NCBI GenBank assembly: GCA_963205495.1
Contig: CAUJIN010000037.1
Coordinates: 106,520 to 170,519, forward strand
Direction: 5' to 3'
DNA from: Pseudomonadota bacterium
Lineage (GTDB): Bacteria; Pseudomonadota; Gammaproteobacteria; Xanthomonadales; Xanthomonadaceae
DNA: 64,000 nucleotides
Below, one piece after another: positions 33,780-44,614 of this stretch. Below the pieces are notes generated by a model. The model was not told the origin of the DNA, searched no databases, and saw only the letters and a program-made list of their open reading frames with translations. Position numbers and translations under genes: made by a program. Within the stretch, counting starts at the first letter, position 1. Every line of letters begins with the position of its first letter.

Positions 33780-36446
33780 ATGCGCCCCATCCTGCCCCTT
33801 TGCATCGCGCTCGCGCTGGCGGGGGTCGCGCCCTGTTCCGGATCGACCGCGCCGAGCGCGCAAGCGCCGGGAGATGCGCTGGCCGCCACCGTCACCACCC
33901 AGCTGCCGCGCGGAGTGCGGCCTTCCCACTACGCCATCGAAGTCGCGCCCGATCCGGGCGCGCTGCGCTTCGAGGGGCGGGTGAAAATCGATCTGGAGGT
34001 GCTCGAAGCCACCGACCGCATCGTGCTGCAGGCGGTGGACATGACGTTTTCCGACAGCGCACTGAGCGATGCCAGCGGCAGGTCGCGCGCGGCCCGGGTG
34101 AGCGTGGATGCCGCCAGCCAGAACGTCACGTTTCGCTTCGGCAGGAAGCTCAGGCCCGGCACCTACACCCTGAGCACGCGCTACGCCGGCAGGATCGGCA
34201 CCCAGGCCAACGGGCTGTTCGCGCTCGATTACCCCACCGCCGAGGGGCCCAAGCGCGCGCTCTTCACCCAGTTCGAGAACTCCGACGCGCGCCGCTTCGT
34301 GCCCTCCTGGGACGAACCTTTCCACAAGGCCACGTTCGATCTTGCCGTGACGGTTCCGGCGGGCGAAACGGCGGTGAGCAACCTGCCCATCGCCTCGGAA
34401 GAAACGATGGAAGACGGACGGCGCAAGGTGCGGTTCCAGACCACGCCGAGGATGTCCACCTACCTGCTGTTCCTCGCGGTGGGGCAGTTCGACCGCATCG
34501 CCATGCGCGATGACGCGGGCACCGAGATCGGCGTCATCGCGCAGAAGGGAAAGGCCGAGCAGGCGCTCTACGGACTGGAGGCCACCGCCGACATCCTGCG
34601 CGAGTACAACGACTATTTCGGCGTGGCCTATCCGCTGCCCAAGCTCGACAACATCGCCGCGCCCGGGCGCAGCCAGTTCTTCAGCGCGATGGAGAACTGG
34701 GGGGCGATCATGACTTTCGAGCACTCCTTCCTGCTCGATCCGGCCATCTCCAACCTCTCCGACAGGCAGCGCGTTTTTTCGCTCACCGCGCACGAGATCG
34801 CGCACCAGTGGTTCGGCAACCTGGTCACCATGGCCTGGTGGGACGACCTCTGGCTCAACGAGGGTTTCGCGACCTGGCTGGCCGGGCGCACCACCCGCAA
34901 GCTCAATCCGGAGTGGGACCGCAAGGGCACGCGCACGGCCTTCAGCAGCCGCAGCGCGATGTGGCAGGACGCCTATGCGACCAGTCACCCGATCGTCCAG
35001 CACGTCGATACCGTGGAACAGGCCAGCCAGGCTTTCGACGGCATCACCTACGGCAAGGGCGCTGCGGTCATCGCCATGCTGGAGGACTACGTCGGCCAGG
35101 ACGCCTGGCGCGAGGGTGTGCGCAGCTACATTCGCAAGCACGCCTACGGCAACGCGGTGACCGAAGACCTCTGGCGGGCCATGGAGCAGGCTGCACCCGG
35201 CCGGCAGTTCATGCAGGTGGCGCACGATTTCACCCTGCAGCAGGGCATTCCGCTGATCCGATCTTCCAGCGCCTGCGTGGATGGGCGCACCATGGTGGAG
35301 CTGGAGCAGGGCGAGTTCAGCCTGGACCGTCCCGACAAGACTCCGCTGCGCTGGCGCGTGCCCGTGGCCGTGCGCGCGGGCAGCGGTGAGGCGGTGCGCA
35401 CGCTGGTCGAAGGCAAGGCGAAGGTCGAGCTGCCCGGCTGCGACGCACCGGCACAGGTCAATGCCGGACAGAAGGGCTATTTCCGCACCCTGCACGCACC
35501 GGCGCAGTTCAAGGCGCTGGTGGCGAGCTTCGGCGCGCTGCCGGCGGTCGACCAGCTCGGGCTGATGATGGACACGAGCGCGCTTTCCAGCGTCGGCCTG
35601 CAGCCCGGGGCGGACCTGCTGGATCTGACGATGCAGGTGCCCGCCGATGCGGTGCCCGAGCTGTGGCAGATGGTGGCCGGAACGCTCGAGGAGGTGGACG
35701 GATTGCTGGAGGGCGATGCGGCGCTGCAGGCGTCCTTCCGCGCCCTCGCGCGCAAGCGTCTTTCCGGGAAGTTCGAGGCGCTGGGCTGGGAAACGCGCGC
35801 CGAGGACGATGCCGCCACCCGTCAGCTTCGCACCGGCCTGATGCAGACGCTCGGAAGATTCGGGGATGCCGCGGTGCTGGCCGAGGCGCGGCGCCGCTTC
35901 GATGCCCCGCAAAGCGATGCGGCGGCGCTGCCGGCCGACATTCGCCGTGCCGTGCTGTCCGTGGTGGCGCGCGCCGCCGATGCCGGTACCTGGGAAAAGA
36001 TCCACGGCATGGCGCGCACGGAGCCTTCGGCCATGCTGCGCGACCAGTATTACGCGCTGCTCGCCTCCAGTGCCGACGAAGCCCTGGCGCGCCGCGCGCT
36101 GGCGCTGGCTCTGACCGAGGAGTCGGGCGCGACCAACGGTGCGGCGATGATCTCCGCAGTGGCGGCGGAGCACCCCGACCTGGCGTTCGACTTTGCCGCG
36201 GAGCACCGCGAAAAGGTCGATGCCCTGGTCGACACCACGTCGCGGGCGCGCTACTACCCGCGCCTGGGTTTCGGATCGAGCCGGGTGGAGATGGCGGAAA
36301 AGATCCGCGCCTTCGCCGCCGACCACATCGCCCCGAGCTCTCGCCGCGAGGCCGAAAGCGCCATCGCCGGCATCCTGACCCGGGCGCGCCAGCGCGAAAC
36401 CCGCCTGCCTGCGATCAAGGCCTGGCTCGCGCAGCAGGGCCGCTGA
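33780..36446 (+). CDS. M1 family zinc aminopeptidase, exported
   Basis: 888 residues from ATG 33780 (GAGGT at 6 nt). Signal peptide (MRPILPLCIALALAGVAPCSG...SAQA). The N-terminal beta-sandwich is followed by the catalytic domain: exopeptidase motif SAMENWGAI (GAMEN variant) and zinc site HEIAHQWFGNLVTMAWWDDLWLNEGFA (HExxH-x18-E). An ERAP/ENP-type helical C-terminal domain completes it (LRTGLMQTLGRFGDA...YYPRLGFGSSRVEMAEKIRAFAADH). It should trim N-terminal residues from peptides in the periplasm. Length and domain order are normal for the puromycin-sensitive-like M1 enzymes of this order. Confidence 0.93.
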   Translation: MRPILPLCIALALAGVAPCSGSTAPSAQAPGDALAATVTTQLPRGVRPSHYAIEVAPDPGALRFEGRVKIDLEVLEATDRIVLQAVDMTFSDSALSDASGRSRAARVSVDAASQNVTFRFGRKLRPGTYTLSTRYAGRIGTQANGLFALDYPTAEGPKRALFTQFENSDARRFVPSWDEPFHKATFDLAVTVPAGETAVSNLPIASEETMEDGRRKVRFQTTPRMSTYLLFLAVGQFDRIAMRDDAGTEIGVIAQKGKAEQALYGLEATADILREYNDYFGVAYPLPKLDNIAAPGRSQFFSAMENWGAIMTFEHSFLLDPAISNLSDRQRVFSLTAHEIAHQWFGNLVTMAWWDDLWLNEGFATWLAGRTTRKLNPEWDRKGTRTAFSSRSAMWQDAYATSHPIVQHVDTVEQASQAFDGITYGKGAAVIAMLEDYVGQDAWREGVRSYIRKHAYGNAVTEDLWRAMEQAAPGRQFMQVAHDFTLQQGIPLIRSSSACVDGRTMVELEQGEFSLDRPDKTPLRWRVPVAVRAGSGEAVRTLVEGKAKVELPGCDAPAQVNAGQKGYFRTLHAPAQFKALVASFGALPAVDQLGLMMDTSALSSVGLQPGADLLDLTMQVPADAVPELWQMVAGTLEEVDGLLEGDAALQASFRALARKRLSGKFEALGWETRAEDDAATRQLRTGLMQTLGRFGDAAVLAEARRRFDAPQSDAAALPADIRRAVLSVVARAADAGTWEKIHGMARTEPSAMLRDQYYALLASSADEALARRALALALTEESGATNGAAMISAVAAEHPDLAFDFAAEHREKVDALVDTTSRARYYPRLGFGSSRVEMAEKIRAFAADHIAPSSRREAESAIAGILTRARQRETRLPAIKAWLAQQGR

Positions 36447-36887
36447 GGTCCGAAATTTCCCGCGCCCGGCACTGCCGGCGCGGGGCGCGATCAAGCCGCC
36501 ACCGCACAGCGGCCGCGTGTGCCCGGTCTGCACGGGATCGGGCGCGGTGCCCTTGCCGCACGGTTTTCTGCCGAAACGAACGGCCCCGCGTCGCGGAAGC
36601 GGCTCTTTGAGCGTGTCCGGGCCTTCGCCCGACGTCGCGATGGAAACCCGGCAGTCGCAGGAAACGACGCCACGACACGGATGCTTCTTCCCCCGCGTTT
36701 GTGGGGTTCCGGCCTGCGGCGCGCGGGCGTAGGCTGCCGTCCATCTGCCGCTGCGATCGATCCTGCGCATATGATGCGAATCACATAAAAATTGGGTACT
36801 ATTTTCCGGCGATCCGTGACCGTGTCCGCTTTTCCCGCCTTTTCCCGTTCCATCGGTATCCAACCCGAGCCAGAAGGAGCTTTCGTG
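36447..36887. other. Intergenic region upstream of the IPTL-CTERM gene
   Basis: 441 bases. A GC-rich hairpin (CCCGCGCC...GGCGCGGG) sits just after the M1 gene without a T-run. The last ~110 bases contain an unusually A/T-rich island (36770-36810, with ATAAAAATTGGGTACTATTTT) that likely includes the promoter of the next gene; TACTAT at 36797-36802 could be a -10. No coding frame here looks real. Confidence 0.4.
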
Positions 36888-38135
36888 ATGAAACCCGTTT
36901 CCCGTTTCCGGCGCCGCCCTGCGGTTGCCGCCCTGCTTGGAGTCCTGTGCCTTGGCGCAGCCACGATGGCCCAGGCCGACTTCACCAACGGCAATTTCGC
37001 CAGCGGCGACTTCACCGGCTGGACCCAGAATGCCTATCAGGTGCCGGGCAGCGGCATCACCGGCACCTTCCCGCCGACCACCGAAGCCCAGCTGCAGCTC
37101 ACCGCAGGCGGCGCACCGATGTCGGCGGTGCTCGGGCCGGGCAGCGCATCCAGCACCGGCGGCGCGCTCTCCTGGACGGGCAATACCGCGCGCGTCCATG
37201 ACGAAATCAACGGCAGCAGCAATCGCGCCAGTTCGATCGAGCAGACCATCACCGTGGCGGCGAGCGACATCGACAGCGACGGCAAGGTGCACGTGCGCTT
37301 CAACGCCGCACCGGTGCTGGAAGACCCCAGCCATGCCCCTCACGAGCAGCCCTATTTCTTCATCGAGATCAAGGGCGCGGGCGGTGCGTCGCTGTTCCAT
37401 ACCTACAACTTCGCAGGCGAAAGCGGTGTGCCCTGGCAGACCAGCGGCGGGCACAAGTTCACCGATTGGCAGGCGTTCGACATCGCACTGGACACGAGCG
37501 TGGCGCCGGTAGGCAGCACGCTGACCCTGAAGGCCATCGCGGCCGGCTGCTCGCCCTCGGCACACGCCGGCGCGGTCTACCTGCGCGGCGCACGCACCGC
37601 ACGCCAGGTGGCAGGTGCCAGCCTGTGGGTCTCCGCCACGGGGCCTGCCAACGCTTGCGCCGGCAGCAACGTCACCTACACCTATACCTACGAGAACAAC
37701 GGCAGCGACCCGATGACCAACGTCATGGTCGAGGTCGGACTTCCGCAGACCAGTGATCCGCTTGCGACGAACTTCGTGAGCATCAGCAACCCGAGTTTCG
37801 GCGGCGGTTCCTGTGCGGCACCGGTCAATCCCGGCGATCCGGCGCTCTGCAACATCGGCACCCTGCAGCCGGGCCAACTGGGCACCTTCACCATGACGGT
37901 CAATGTGCCGAGCGCCGCCACGGGGACTTCACTGAACAACGGCAACTACACCATCTCCGGTGACGACCCGTCATCCACCCTCATCACCCAGCTCGGGCCG
38001 CTGGTGCGCACCGTGCTCAATGCCTGCCGCCCGCCGCCCGCCCTGGTGCCGGCCATGGGCCAGTGGGGCCTGCTGCTGTTGGGCTTTCTGATGCTGGGCG
38101 CGGGGCTGGTCATCCACCGTCGCGTCTCGCACTGA
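36888..38135 (+). CDS. Secreted protein with DUF11-like repeat and IPTL-CTERM-type anchor
   Basis: 415 residues from ATG 36888 (AGAAGGAGC upstream). Signal peptide (AVAALLGVLCLGAATMAQA|DFTNGNF). Residues ~30-235 form a domain starting FTNGNFASGDFTGWT, seen in proteins with C-terminal sorting anchors. Residues ~245-365 resemble a DUF11/conserved-repeat domain (GSNVTYTYTYENNGSDPMTNVMVEVGLP). The C-terminus is VPAMGQWGLLLLGFLMLGAGLVIHRRVSH: a short motif, one hydrophobic helix and a basic end, as in IPTL-CTERM (IPTLxxWGL). That predicts processing by an exosortase-like or rhomboid-like sorting system. A perfect intrinsic terminator follows at 38154. Function unknown. Confidence 0.82.
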   Translation: MKPVSRFRRRPAVAALLGVLCLGAATMAQADFTNGNFASGDFTGWTQNAYQVPGSGITGTFPPTTEAQLQLTAGGAPMSAVLGPGSASSTGGALSWTGNTARVHDEINGSSNRASSIEQTITVAASDIDSDGKVHVRFNAAPVLEDPSHAPHEQPYFFIEIKGAGGASLFHTYNFAGESGVPWQTSGGHKFTDWQAFDIALDTSVAPVGSTLTLKAIAAGCSPSAHAGAVYLRGARTARQVAGASLWVSATGPANACAGSNVTYTYTYENNGSDPMTNVMVEVGLPQTSDPLATNFVSISNPSFGGGSCAAPVNPGDPALCNIGTLQPGQLGTFTMTVNVPSAATGTSLNNGNYTISGDDPSSTLITQLGPLVRTVLNACRPPPALVPAMGQWGLLLLGFLMLGAGLVIHRRVSH

Positions 38136-38153
38136 GGCATTGGTCCCGATCGG

Positions 38154-38187
38154 GTGCGGAGCGGCTTGGCCGCTCCGCACTTTTTTT
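38154..38187 (+). terminator. Strong intrinsic terminator
   Basis: A perfect 12-bp stem (GTGCGGAGCGGC at 38154-38165, complement at 38169-38180) with a 3-nt loop is followed at once by seven T residues (38181-38187). It terminates the IPTL-CTERM gene. Confidence 0.93.
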
Positions 38188-38219
38188 GGAGAATCGGCGT
38201 GATCCACCGGGGAAAATCG

Positions 38220-38753
38220 ATGCGCCATGCAAGCTGTGTCCTGCTGCTCGGGCTGCTGTCGGCAGGATGCGCGGGAGGCGCGGGAGGCGTGGTTGCGCCG
38301 CTACCGCAGCGTGAAGCCGGCCTTTGGGAAGTGACTCTCACCGCGGAACCGGCGCGCAGGGAGCGCCCTGCGGTGACGCGCGAGTGTACCGACGCCGAAA
38401 CGGACGCCGGACTGCTGCTGTCGCAAGCCCCCGGGCAGGAGCACTGCGGCGAGACGCAGGTGCGCAAAACCGGCCCGGAATGGCAGGTGAGGACCGCCTG
38501 CCGCGTGCACGACAACCCCATCGACACCACGTTCACCTTCCGCGGCAACTTCCGCACCGACTACGCCGGCCGCTTCGAGGTCCGCTACGGCACAATCTGC
38601 CCGCGCAACCTGCCCGAATGCCGCGAAACGCGGGAGTTCACCGCGCGCCGGCTCGGCGACTGTCCTGCCGACCTGCATCCGGGTGATCGAATGTTGCCCA
38701 ACGGCATCGTGGTCCGCCCGCTCGGCGACGAGGCGCATCGCCACGAGCCGTAA
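38220..38753 (+). CDS. DUF3617-type putative lipoprotein
   Basis: 177 residues from ATG 38220. The N-terminus CVLLLGLLSAGC has a lipobox (LSAGC), so it is probably anchored by lipid in the periplasm. The sequence then reads REAGLWEVTLTAEPA, matching the PGLWEVT start of DUF3617 proteins, with paired cysteines (CTDAE, HCGET, ACRVHD, ICPRN, ECRET, DCPADL) expected to form disulfides, and FTFRGNFRTDYAGRFEVRY. The function of the family is not known. It starts 32 nt after the preceding terminator and ends 71 nt before folE. Confidence 0.72.
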   Translation: MRHASCVLLLGLLSAGCAGGAGGVVAPLPQREAGLWEVTLTAEPARRERPAVTRECTDAETDAGLLLSQAPGQEHCGETQVRKTGPEWQVRTACRVHDNPIDTTFTFRGNFRTDYAGRFEVRYGTICPRNLPECRETREFTARRLGDCPADLHPGDRMLPNGIVVRPLGDEAHRHEP

Positions 38754-38824
38754 CCGTTTTTCGGGCGGGAACCTTTTTCCGCCTGCTGCATCTGCCGGAG
38801 GGAACCCATCCTCCGGAGCCCACG

Positions 38825-39448
38825 ATGCTGGACCAGTCCGCGATCCTCGCGCTTGCCGAAGCGCCTTCCGATGCGCCCCTTGAATCCGCGCGACCCAGCC
38901 GCGCCGAAGCCGAGGCGGCGGTCCGCACCCTGATCCGCTGGGCCGGCGACGCGCCCGAGCGCGAGGGTCTGCGCGACACCCCCGCGCGGGTGGTGCGCGC
39001 CTACGAGGAATGGTTCGACGGCTACGCCCGCGACCCCGCCGCGATCCTCGGGCGGCGTTTCGAGCGCGGCGGTTACGACGACTACGTCCTGCTGCGCGAC
39101 ATCCCCGTGCGCTCGGTTTGCGAACACCACATGGCCGCCATCGAAGGCGTGGCGCACGTTGCCTATCTTCCGGGCGAGCGCGTGGTCGGCATTTCCAAGC
39201 TCGCGCGGCTGGTGGACGCCTACGCGCGCCGGCTGCAGATCCAGGAGCGCCTCACCGCCGAGATCGCCGATACCCTGCAAAGCGCGCTCCAGCCTCGCGG
39301 CGTGGCGGTGGTGATCCGCGCCAGCCACGGCTGCATGACCACGCGCGGCGTATCCACCCACGGCACCTCGATGGAGACCCGCCGCCTGCTCGGCGAGTTT
39401 TCCCGCGAACCGTGGCGCAGTGACATATTCGCGGCACTGTCGGCATGA
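38825..39448 (+). CDS. folE: GTP cyclohydrolase I
   Basis: 207 residues, normal length. Motifs: EREGLRDTPARVVRAYEEWFDGY, IPVRSVCEHHMAAIEGVAHVAYLP (zinc Cys and catalytic His), VVGISKLARLVDAYARRLQIQERLT, VVIRASHGCMTTRGVSTHGTSMETRRL (second zinc Cys). It converts GTP to dihydroneopterin triphosphate, the first step of folate synthesis. It overlaps the downstream sigma factor frame by 29 nt if that gene uses its GTG start. Confidence 0.96.
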   Translation: MLDQSAILALAEAPSDAPLESARPSRAEAEAAVRTLIRWAGDAPEREGLRDTPARVVRAYEEWFDGYARDPAAILGRRFERGGYDDYVLLRDIPVRSVCEHHMAAIEGVAHVAYLPGERVVGISKLARLVDAYARRLQIQERLTAEIADTLQSALQPRGVAVVIRASHGCMTTRGVSTHGTSMETRRLLGEFSREPWRSDIFAALSA

Positions 39449-40175
39449 ACACGAGGGGACGCGCGATGACGGTGATGCGGGGGGCGCGGCGATCGACTTC
39501 GCCGCGCTCGACGACAGCGAACTGGTGGCGCAGGTGCGCGCGGGCCGGGCCGGGGCGTTTCGACAGGTGATGCAGCGCTGCAACCAGCGCATGTACCGGG
39601 TGGTGCGCGGCGCGCTCGACGACGAGCACGAGATCGAGGACGTGATGCAGGAGGCCTACGTCAAGGCCTTCGAGAAGATCGACGGCTTCCGCCTCGAAGC
39701 CTCGCTTGCCACCTGGCTGTGCCGCATCGCCCTCAACGAAGCCTTTGAACGCCTGCGCCGGAGGCGCCCGACCGTGGATTTCGACACTTTGGATGAGTCC
39801 GTGCCGGAAATGGGCAACGTCATTGCCTTCCCTCGACACGTGGACGAAAGCGACCCGGCTGCCGCGGCGGCGCGCGAAGAAATGCGCCACATCCTGGAAC
39901 GCGCCGTGGCGCAGCTTCCGCCGGCGTTCCGCAGCGTGTTCCTGCTGCGCGAAGTGGAGGGATGCTCCACCGAAGAAACCGCCGAACTGCTCGACCTGCG
40001 CATCGAAACCGTCAAGACCCGCCTGCACCGCGCCAGGCGGCTGCTGCAAGAACACCTGCGCGAACGCGCCGAAGCCGCGCTCGACAGCACCTTCCCCTTC
40101 CTCGGCTGGCGCTGCGGACGCCTGACCGAAACCGTGCTGCTGCGCCTTGCGGGGCGATTTGCTTCCGACCGCTGA
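39420..40175 (+). CDS. RNA polymerase sigma-70 factor, ECF-like
   Basis: 251 residues if it starts at GTG 39420; no in-frame ATG exists before the conserved core, so this start inside the folE end is the best choice. Sigma region 2: VAQVRAGRAGAFRQVMQRCNQRMYRVVRGALDDEHEIEDVMQEAYVKAF...LATWLCRIALNEAFERLRR. Region 4: QLPPAFRSVFLLREVEGCSTEETAELLDLRIETVKTRLHRARRLLQEHL. No anti-sigma gene follows, which is unusual for ECF factors; the next genes encode two small membrane proteins. Regulon unknown. The C-terminal ~40 residues after region 4 are extra. Confidence 0.85.
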   Translation: MTYSRHCRHEHEGTRDDGDAGGAAIDFAALDDSELVAQVRAGRAGAFRQVMQRCNQRMYRVVRGALDDEHEIEDVMQEAYVKAFEKIDGFRLEASLATWLCRIALNEAFERLRRRRPTVDFDTLDESVPEMGNVIAFPRHVDESDPAAAAAREEMRHILERAVAQLPPAFRSVFLLREVEGCSTEETAELLDLRIETVKTRLHRARRLLQEHLRERAEAALDSTFPFLGWRCGRLTETVLLRLAGRFASDR

Positions 40176-40205
40176 TCCTTTCCTCATGCAACCCGGAACA
40201 CTCCC

Positions 40206-40550
40206 ATGCTCAAGTACGCCCTGATCCTCTTCCTCATCGGCGCCTCCGGCGGCCTCTACATGGCCACCCACGTTCTGCGCGGCCGGATGGCGCCCTGGAT
40301 GATCTCCGCCCTGCACGCGCTCTTCGGTGCATCCGGCCTCACGCTCCTGATCATCGCGACCCTGATGGGCAAGCTGAGCGGCCTGCCCGTGATCGCCCTG
40401 TGCGTGCTGATCGTCACCGCCCTGCTGGGCTTCTTCCTGGCCTCGATCCACCTCGGCAAGCGCGTCGCGCTCAAGCGCTACGTGATCACCCACGCCGCCT
40501 TCGCCGTGACCGGCGTGACCCTCCTGATCCTGGCCATCCTGATGCCATGA
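40206..40550 (+). CDS. Small four-helix membrane protein, unknown function
   Basis: 114 residues, almost entirely hydrophobic, with about four transmembrane helices (YALILFLIGASGGLYMATHVL; ALHALFGASGLTLLIIATLM; PVIALCVLIVTALLGFFLASI; VITHAAFAVTGVTLLILAIL). His residues in ATHVL, ALHAL, SIHLG and VITHA recur at helix ends and could bind a heme or metal (speculative). Its stop overlaps the following ATG (ATGA), so it is co-translated with the DUF2231 membrane protein and probably works with it. Confidence 0.7.
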   Translation: MLKYALILFLIGASGGLYMATHVLRGRMAPWMISALHALFGASGLTLLIIATLMGKLSGLPVIALCVLIVTALLGFFLASIHLGKRVALKRYVITHAAFAVTGVTLLILAILMP

Positions 40551-40963
40551 AATACCCACTGCATCCTGCGCTGGTGCACTTCCCCGTGGCCTGCTGGACG
40601 CTGGCCACGCTGGCGGATGTCGTGGGCCTGTGGTGGACACGCTGGCCGCTGTGGCAGCTTTCCTTCGCGCTGCTGGCGATCGGCTGCGCGATGGGCCTGC
40701 TGGCCGCCGCCGCGGGCTTCCACGAACTGGCCCGCCTGCCTGAAGACCACCCCGCCACGGGCGACGCCTTGCGCCACATGATGCTGGCGCTGAGCGCCTG
40801 GGTCGCCTACGCCGCCAGCCTCTTCCTGCGCTTGGACGGCACCACGCCCTCCGCGCCCGGAGCCGTTGCGCTCGCCGCCGCCCTCGTCGGATTCCTGCTG
40901 CTTGCAGGCGCCGGCCACATGGGAGCGCGCCTGGTGTATGGGCATGGAGTGGGGCGAAGGTAG
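40547..40963 (+). CDS. DUF2231 membrane protein
   Basis: 138 residues, ATG 40547 in a 4-nt ATGA overlap with the preceding gene. It opens MKYPLHPALVHFPVACWTLATLADVVGL, the HPxLVHFP signature of DUF2231, and has four hydrophobic helices. Conserved His residues (LHPALVHFP, HMMLAL) suggest heme or metal binding, but the function is unknown. Predicted inner-membrane. The gene is followed by the type I-F CRISPR remnant on the opposite strand. Confidence 0.82.
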   Translation: MKYPLHPALVHFPVACWTLATLADVVGLWWTRWPLWQLSFALLAIGCAMGLLAAAAGFHELARLPEDHPATGDALRHMMLALSAWVAYAASLFLRLDGTTPSAPGAVALAAALVGFLLLAGAGHMGARLVYGHGVGRR

Positions 40964-40978
40964 AAAGAGCCCGGGCCA

Positions 40979-41006
40979 TTTCCGGGCTGCCTGTGCGGCA
41001 GCGAAC
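40979..41006 (-). CRISPR. Solitary type I-F-like CRISPR repeat
   Basis: On the minus strand a 28-nt unit begins GTTCGCTGCCGCACAGGCAG and ends CCCGGAAA. From memory, the type I-F repeat (GTTCACTGCCGTATAGGCAG...AAGAAA) agrees at about 22 of 28 positions, including the CTGCC/GGCAG stem and the terminal GAAA. No second repeat is visible at the expected 32-nt spacer distance on either side. The cas1 fragment lies 91 nt upstream on the same strand. Confidence 0.65.
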
Positions 41007-41097
41007 AGGGGAGTGGAAGATCGGCATGAGCCGTCGGCCTGGTGTCGCGCCAATGCAGTCGCCGTGCTTTTCCTTTTTCACCGTCGAGGCCGAAACT

Positions 41098-41205
41098 TTC
41101 CACCCGGCCACCATTGACCAGTACCCGGCAATGCTGCAGGTAGTAGATGTTGGCGCGTTTCGAGTGGAGGATCGATTTCAGGTCGGAAGGAGAAAAATCC
41201 TCCAT
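41098..41205 (-). pseudogene. cas1: 5' fragment of a type I-F cas1 gene
   Basis: From ATG 41205 the minus strand encodes 36 residues beginning MEDFSPSDLK and continuing with ILHSKRANIYYLQHCRV, then LVNGGRVE. This is the N-terminus of type I-F Cas1 almost residue for residue (family: MDDISPSELKTILHSKRAN..., then LVNGGRVEYVTDEG). After Glu36 the reading frame continues, but the similarity stops abruptly (SFGLDGEKGKARRLHW), so about 90% of the ~325-residue integrase, including all catalytic residues, is missing. No cas2-3, csy or cas6f gene is nearby. A non-functional deletion scar beside gcvP. Confidence 0.85.
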
Positions 41206-41267
41206 TCTCTGCTCGGATCGCCGACGGTTCACCCATTCTGCCGGCAAAGCGCGGTCTGGCGGATGCG

Positions 41268-41305
41268 AAAAACGACAAAGCCCCGCACTGCGGGGCTTTG
41301 TCGTT
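41268..41305 (-). terminator. Intrinsic terminator of gcvP
   Basis: A 17-bp perfect stem (AACGACAAAGCCCCGCA at 41271-41287, complement at 41289-41305) lies 23 nt after the gcvP stop. In the minus-strand RNA the hairpin base runs into five U residues (41272-41268), the standard intrinsic terminator form. It also separates gcvP from the cas1 remnant. Confidence 0.92.
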
Positions 41306-41328
41306 GCCGGGGCAGGGGGTGTGCTGGA

Positions 41329-44217
<2,889 letters not shown>

Positions 44218-44374
44218 GGGAAGGTTCCGGAGAATGCGAAGGGCTGGGACGGAAAATTCGGGGTTGCAGGCGGGTATTTCGGAGCTCGAAATCCCTGCTC
44301 GTTCCGGCCGATGGGCTTGCATGCCCATCGGCGCTCACCGGGTTCATGGCCTGCGCCATGAAAAATCCCCGGTT

Positions 44375-44557
44375 CGCCCCTCTGTCCTTTTGCCTGAGAG
44401 TTTGGGGGCGGTTGGACCGCCCCTTGCCCCTTCGGCGCCGGGTTGCCCCGGTCTCTCCAGAGTTGTGTGCGCGCGGTGGTGCGGGGCCTGAGCGATTACG
44501 GGCGTTGCGCCTTCGGCAGCCGGCTGGAAAGCCGGCTTCTCCCACCGCGCGGTGCGG
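44375..44557 (-). promoter_or_regulatory. Tandem glycine riboswitch upstream of gcvP
   Basis: The minus strand carries two successive glycine aptamers. Aptamer 1 (44557-44470) has GGGAGA, GCCGAAGGCGCAA and CGCTCAGGC; aptamer 2 (44465-44378) has CTCTGGAGAGACC, GCCGAAGGGGCAAG and the classic ACTCTCAGGCAAAAGGAC followed by AGAGGGG. A short linker joins them, as in cooperative tandem glycine switches, which usually turn gcv genes on. Between it and the gcvP ATG (44218-44374) are hairpins CATGGC/GCCATG and CCGATGGGC/GCCCATCGG that may form the expression platform. Confidence 0.93.
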
Positions 44558-44614
44558 GGCGAATGATACGCGATGCGGGTGCTCGCCGCAGCCGTGCGGC
44601 GTCCTCGGATCGGT

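Noticed and set aside
33546..37877. Very long minus-strand frame (over 1400 codons) opposite the M1 aminopeptidase
   Set aside because: Antisense shadow of high-GC coding sequence; its translation lacks domains, while the plus strand encodes a clear enzyme. The same applies to long antisense frames at 3947-5662, 5382-8312 and 50269-53673.
40807..41247. A 146-codon minus-strand frame containing the Cas1-like start, taken as an intact gene
   Set aside because: Only codons 15-50 of that frame match Cas1; the rest runs through the solo repeat and antisense to DUF2231, so it is a remnant.
44218..44374. A short upstream coding frame starting at the CATGGCGCAGGCCATG hairpin before gcvP
   Set aside because: It overlaps the riboswitch expression platform and has no conserved-looking product.
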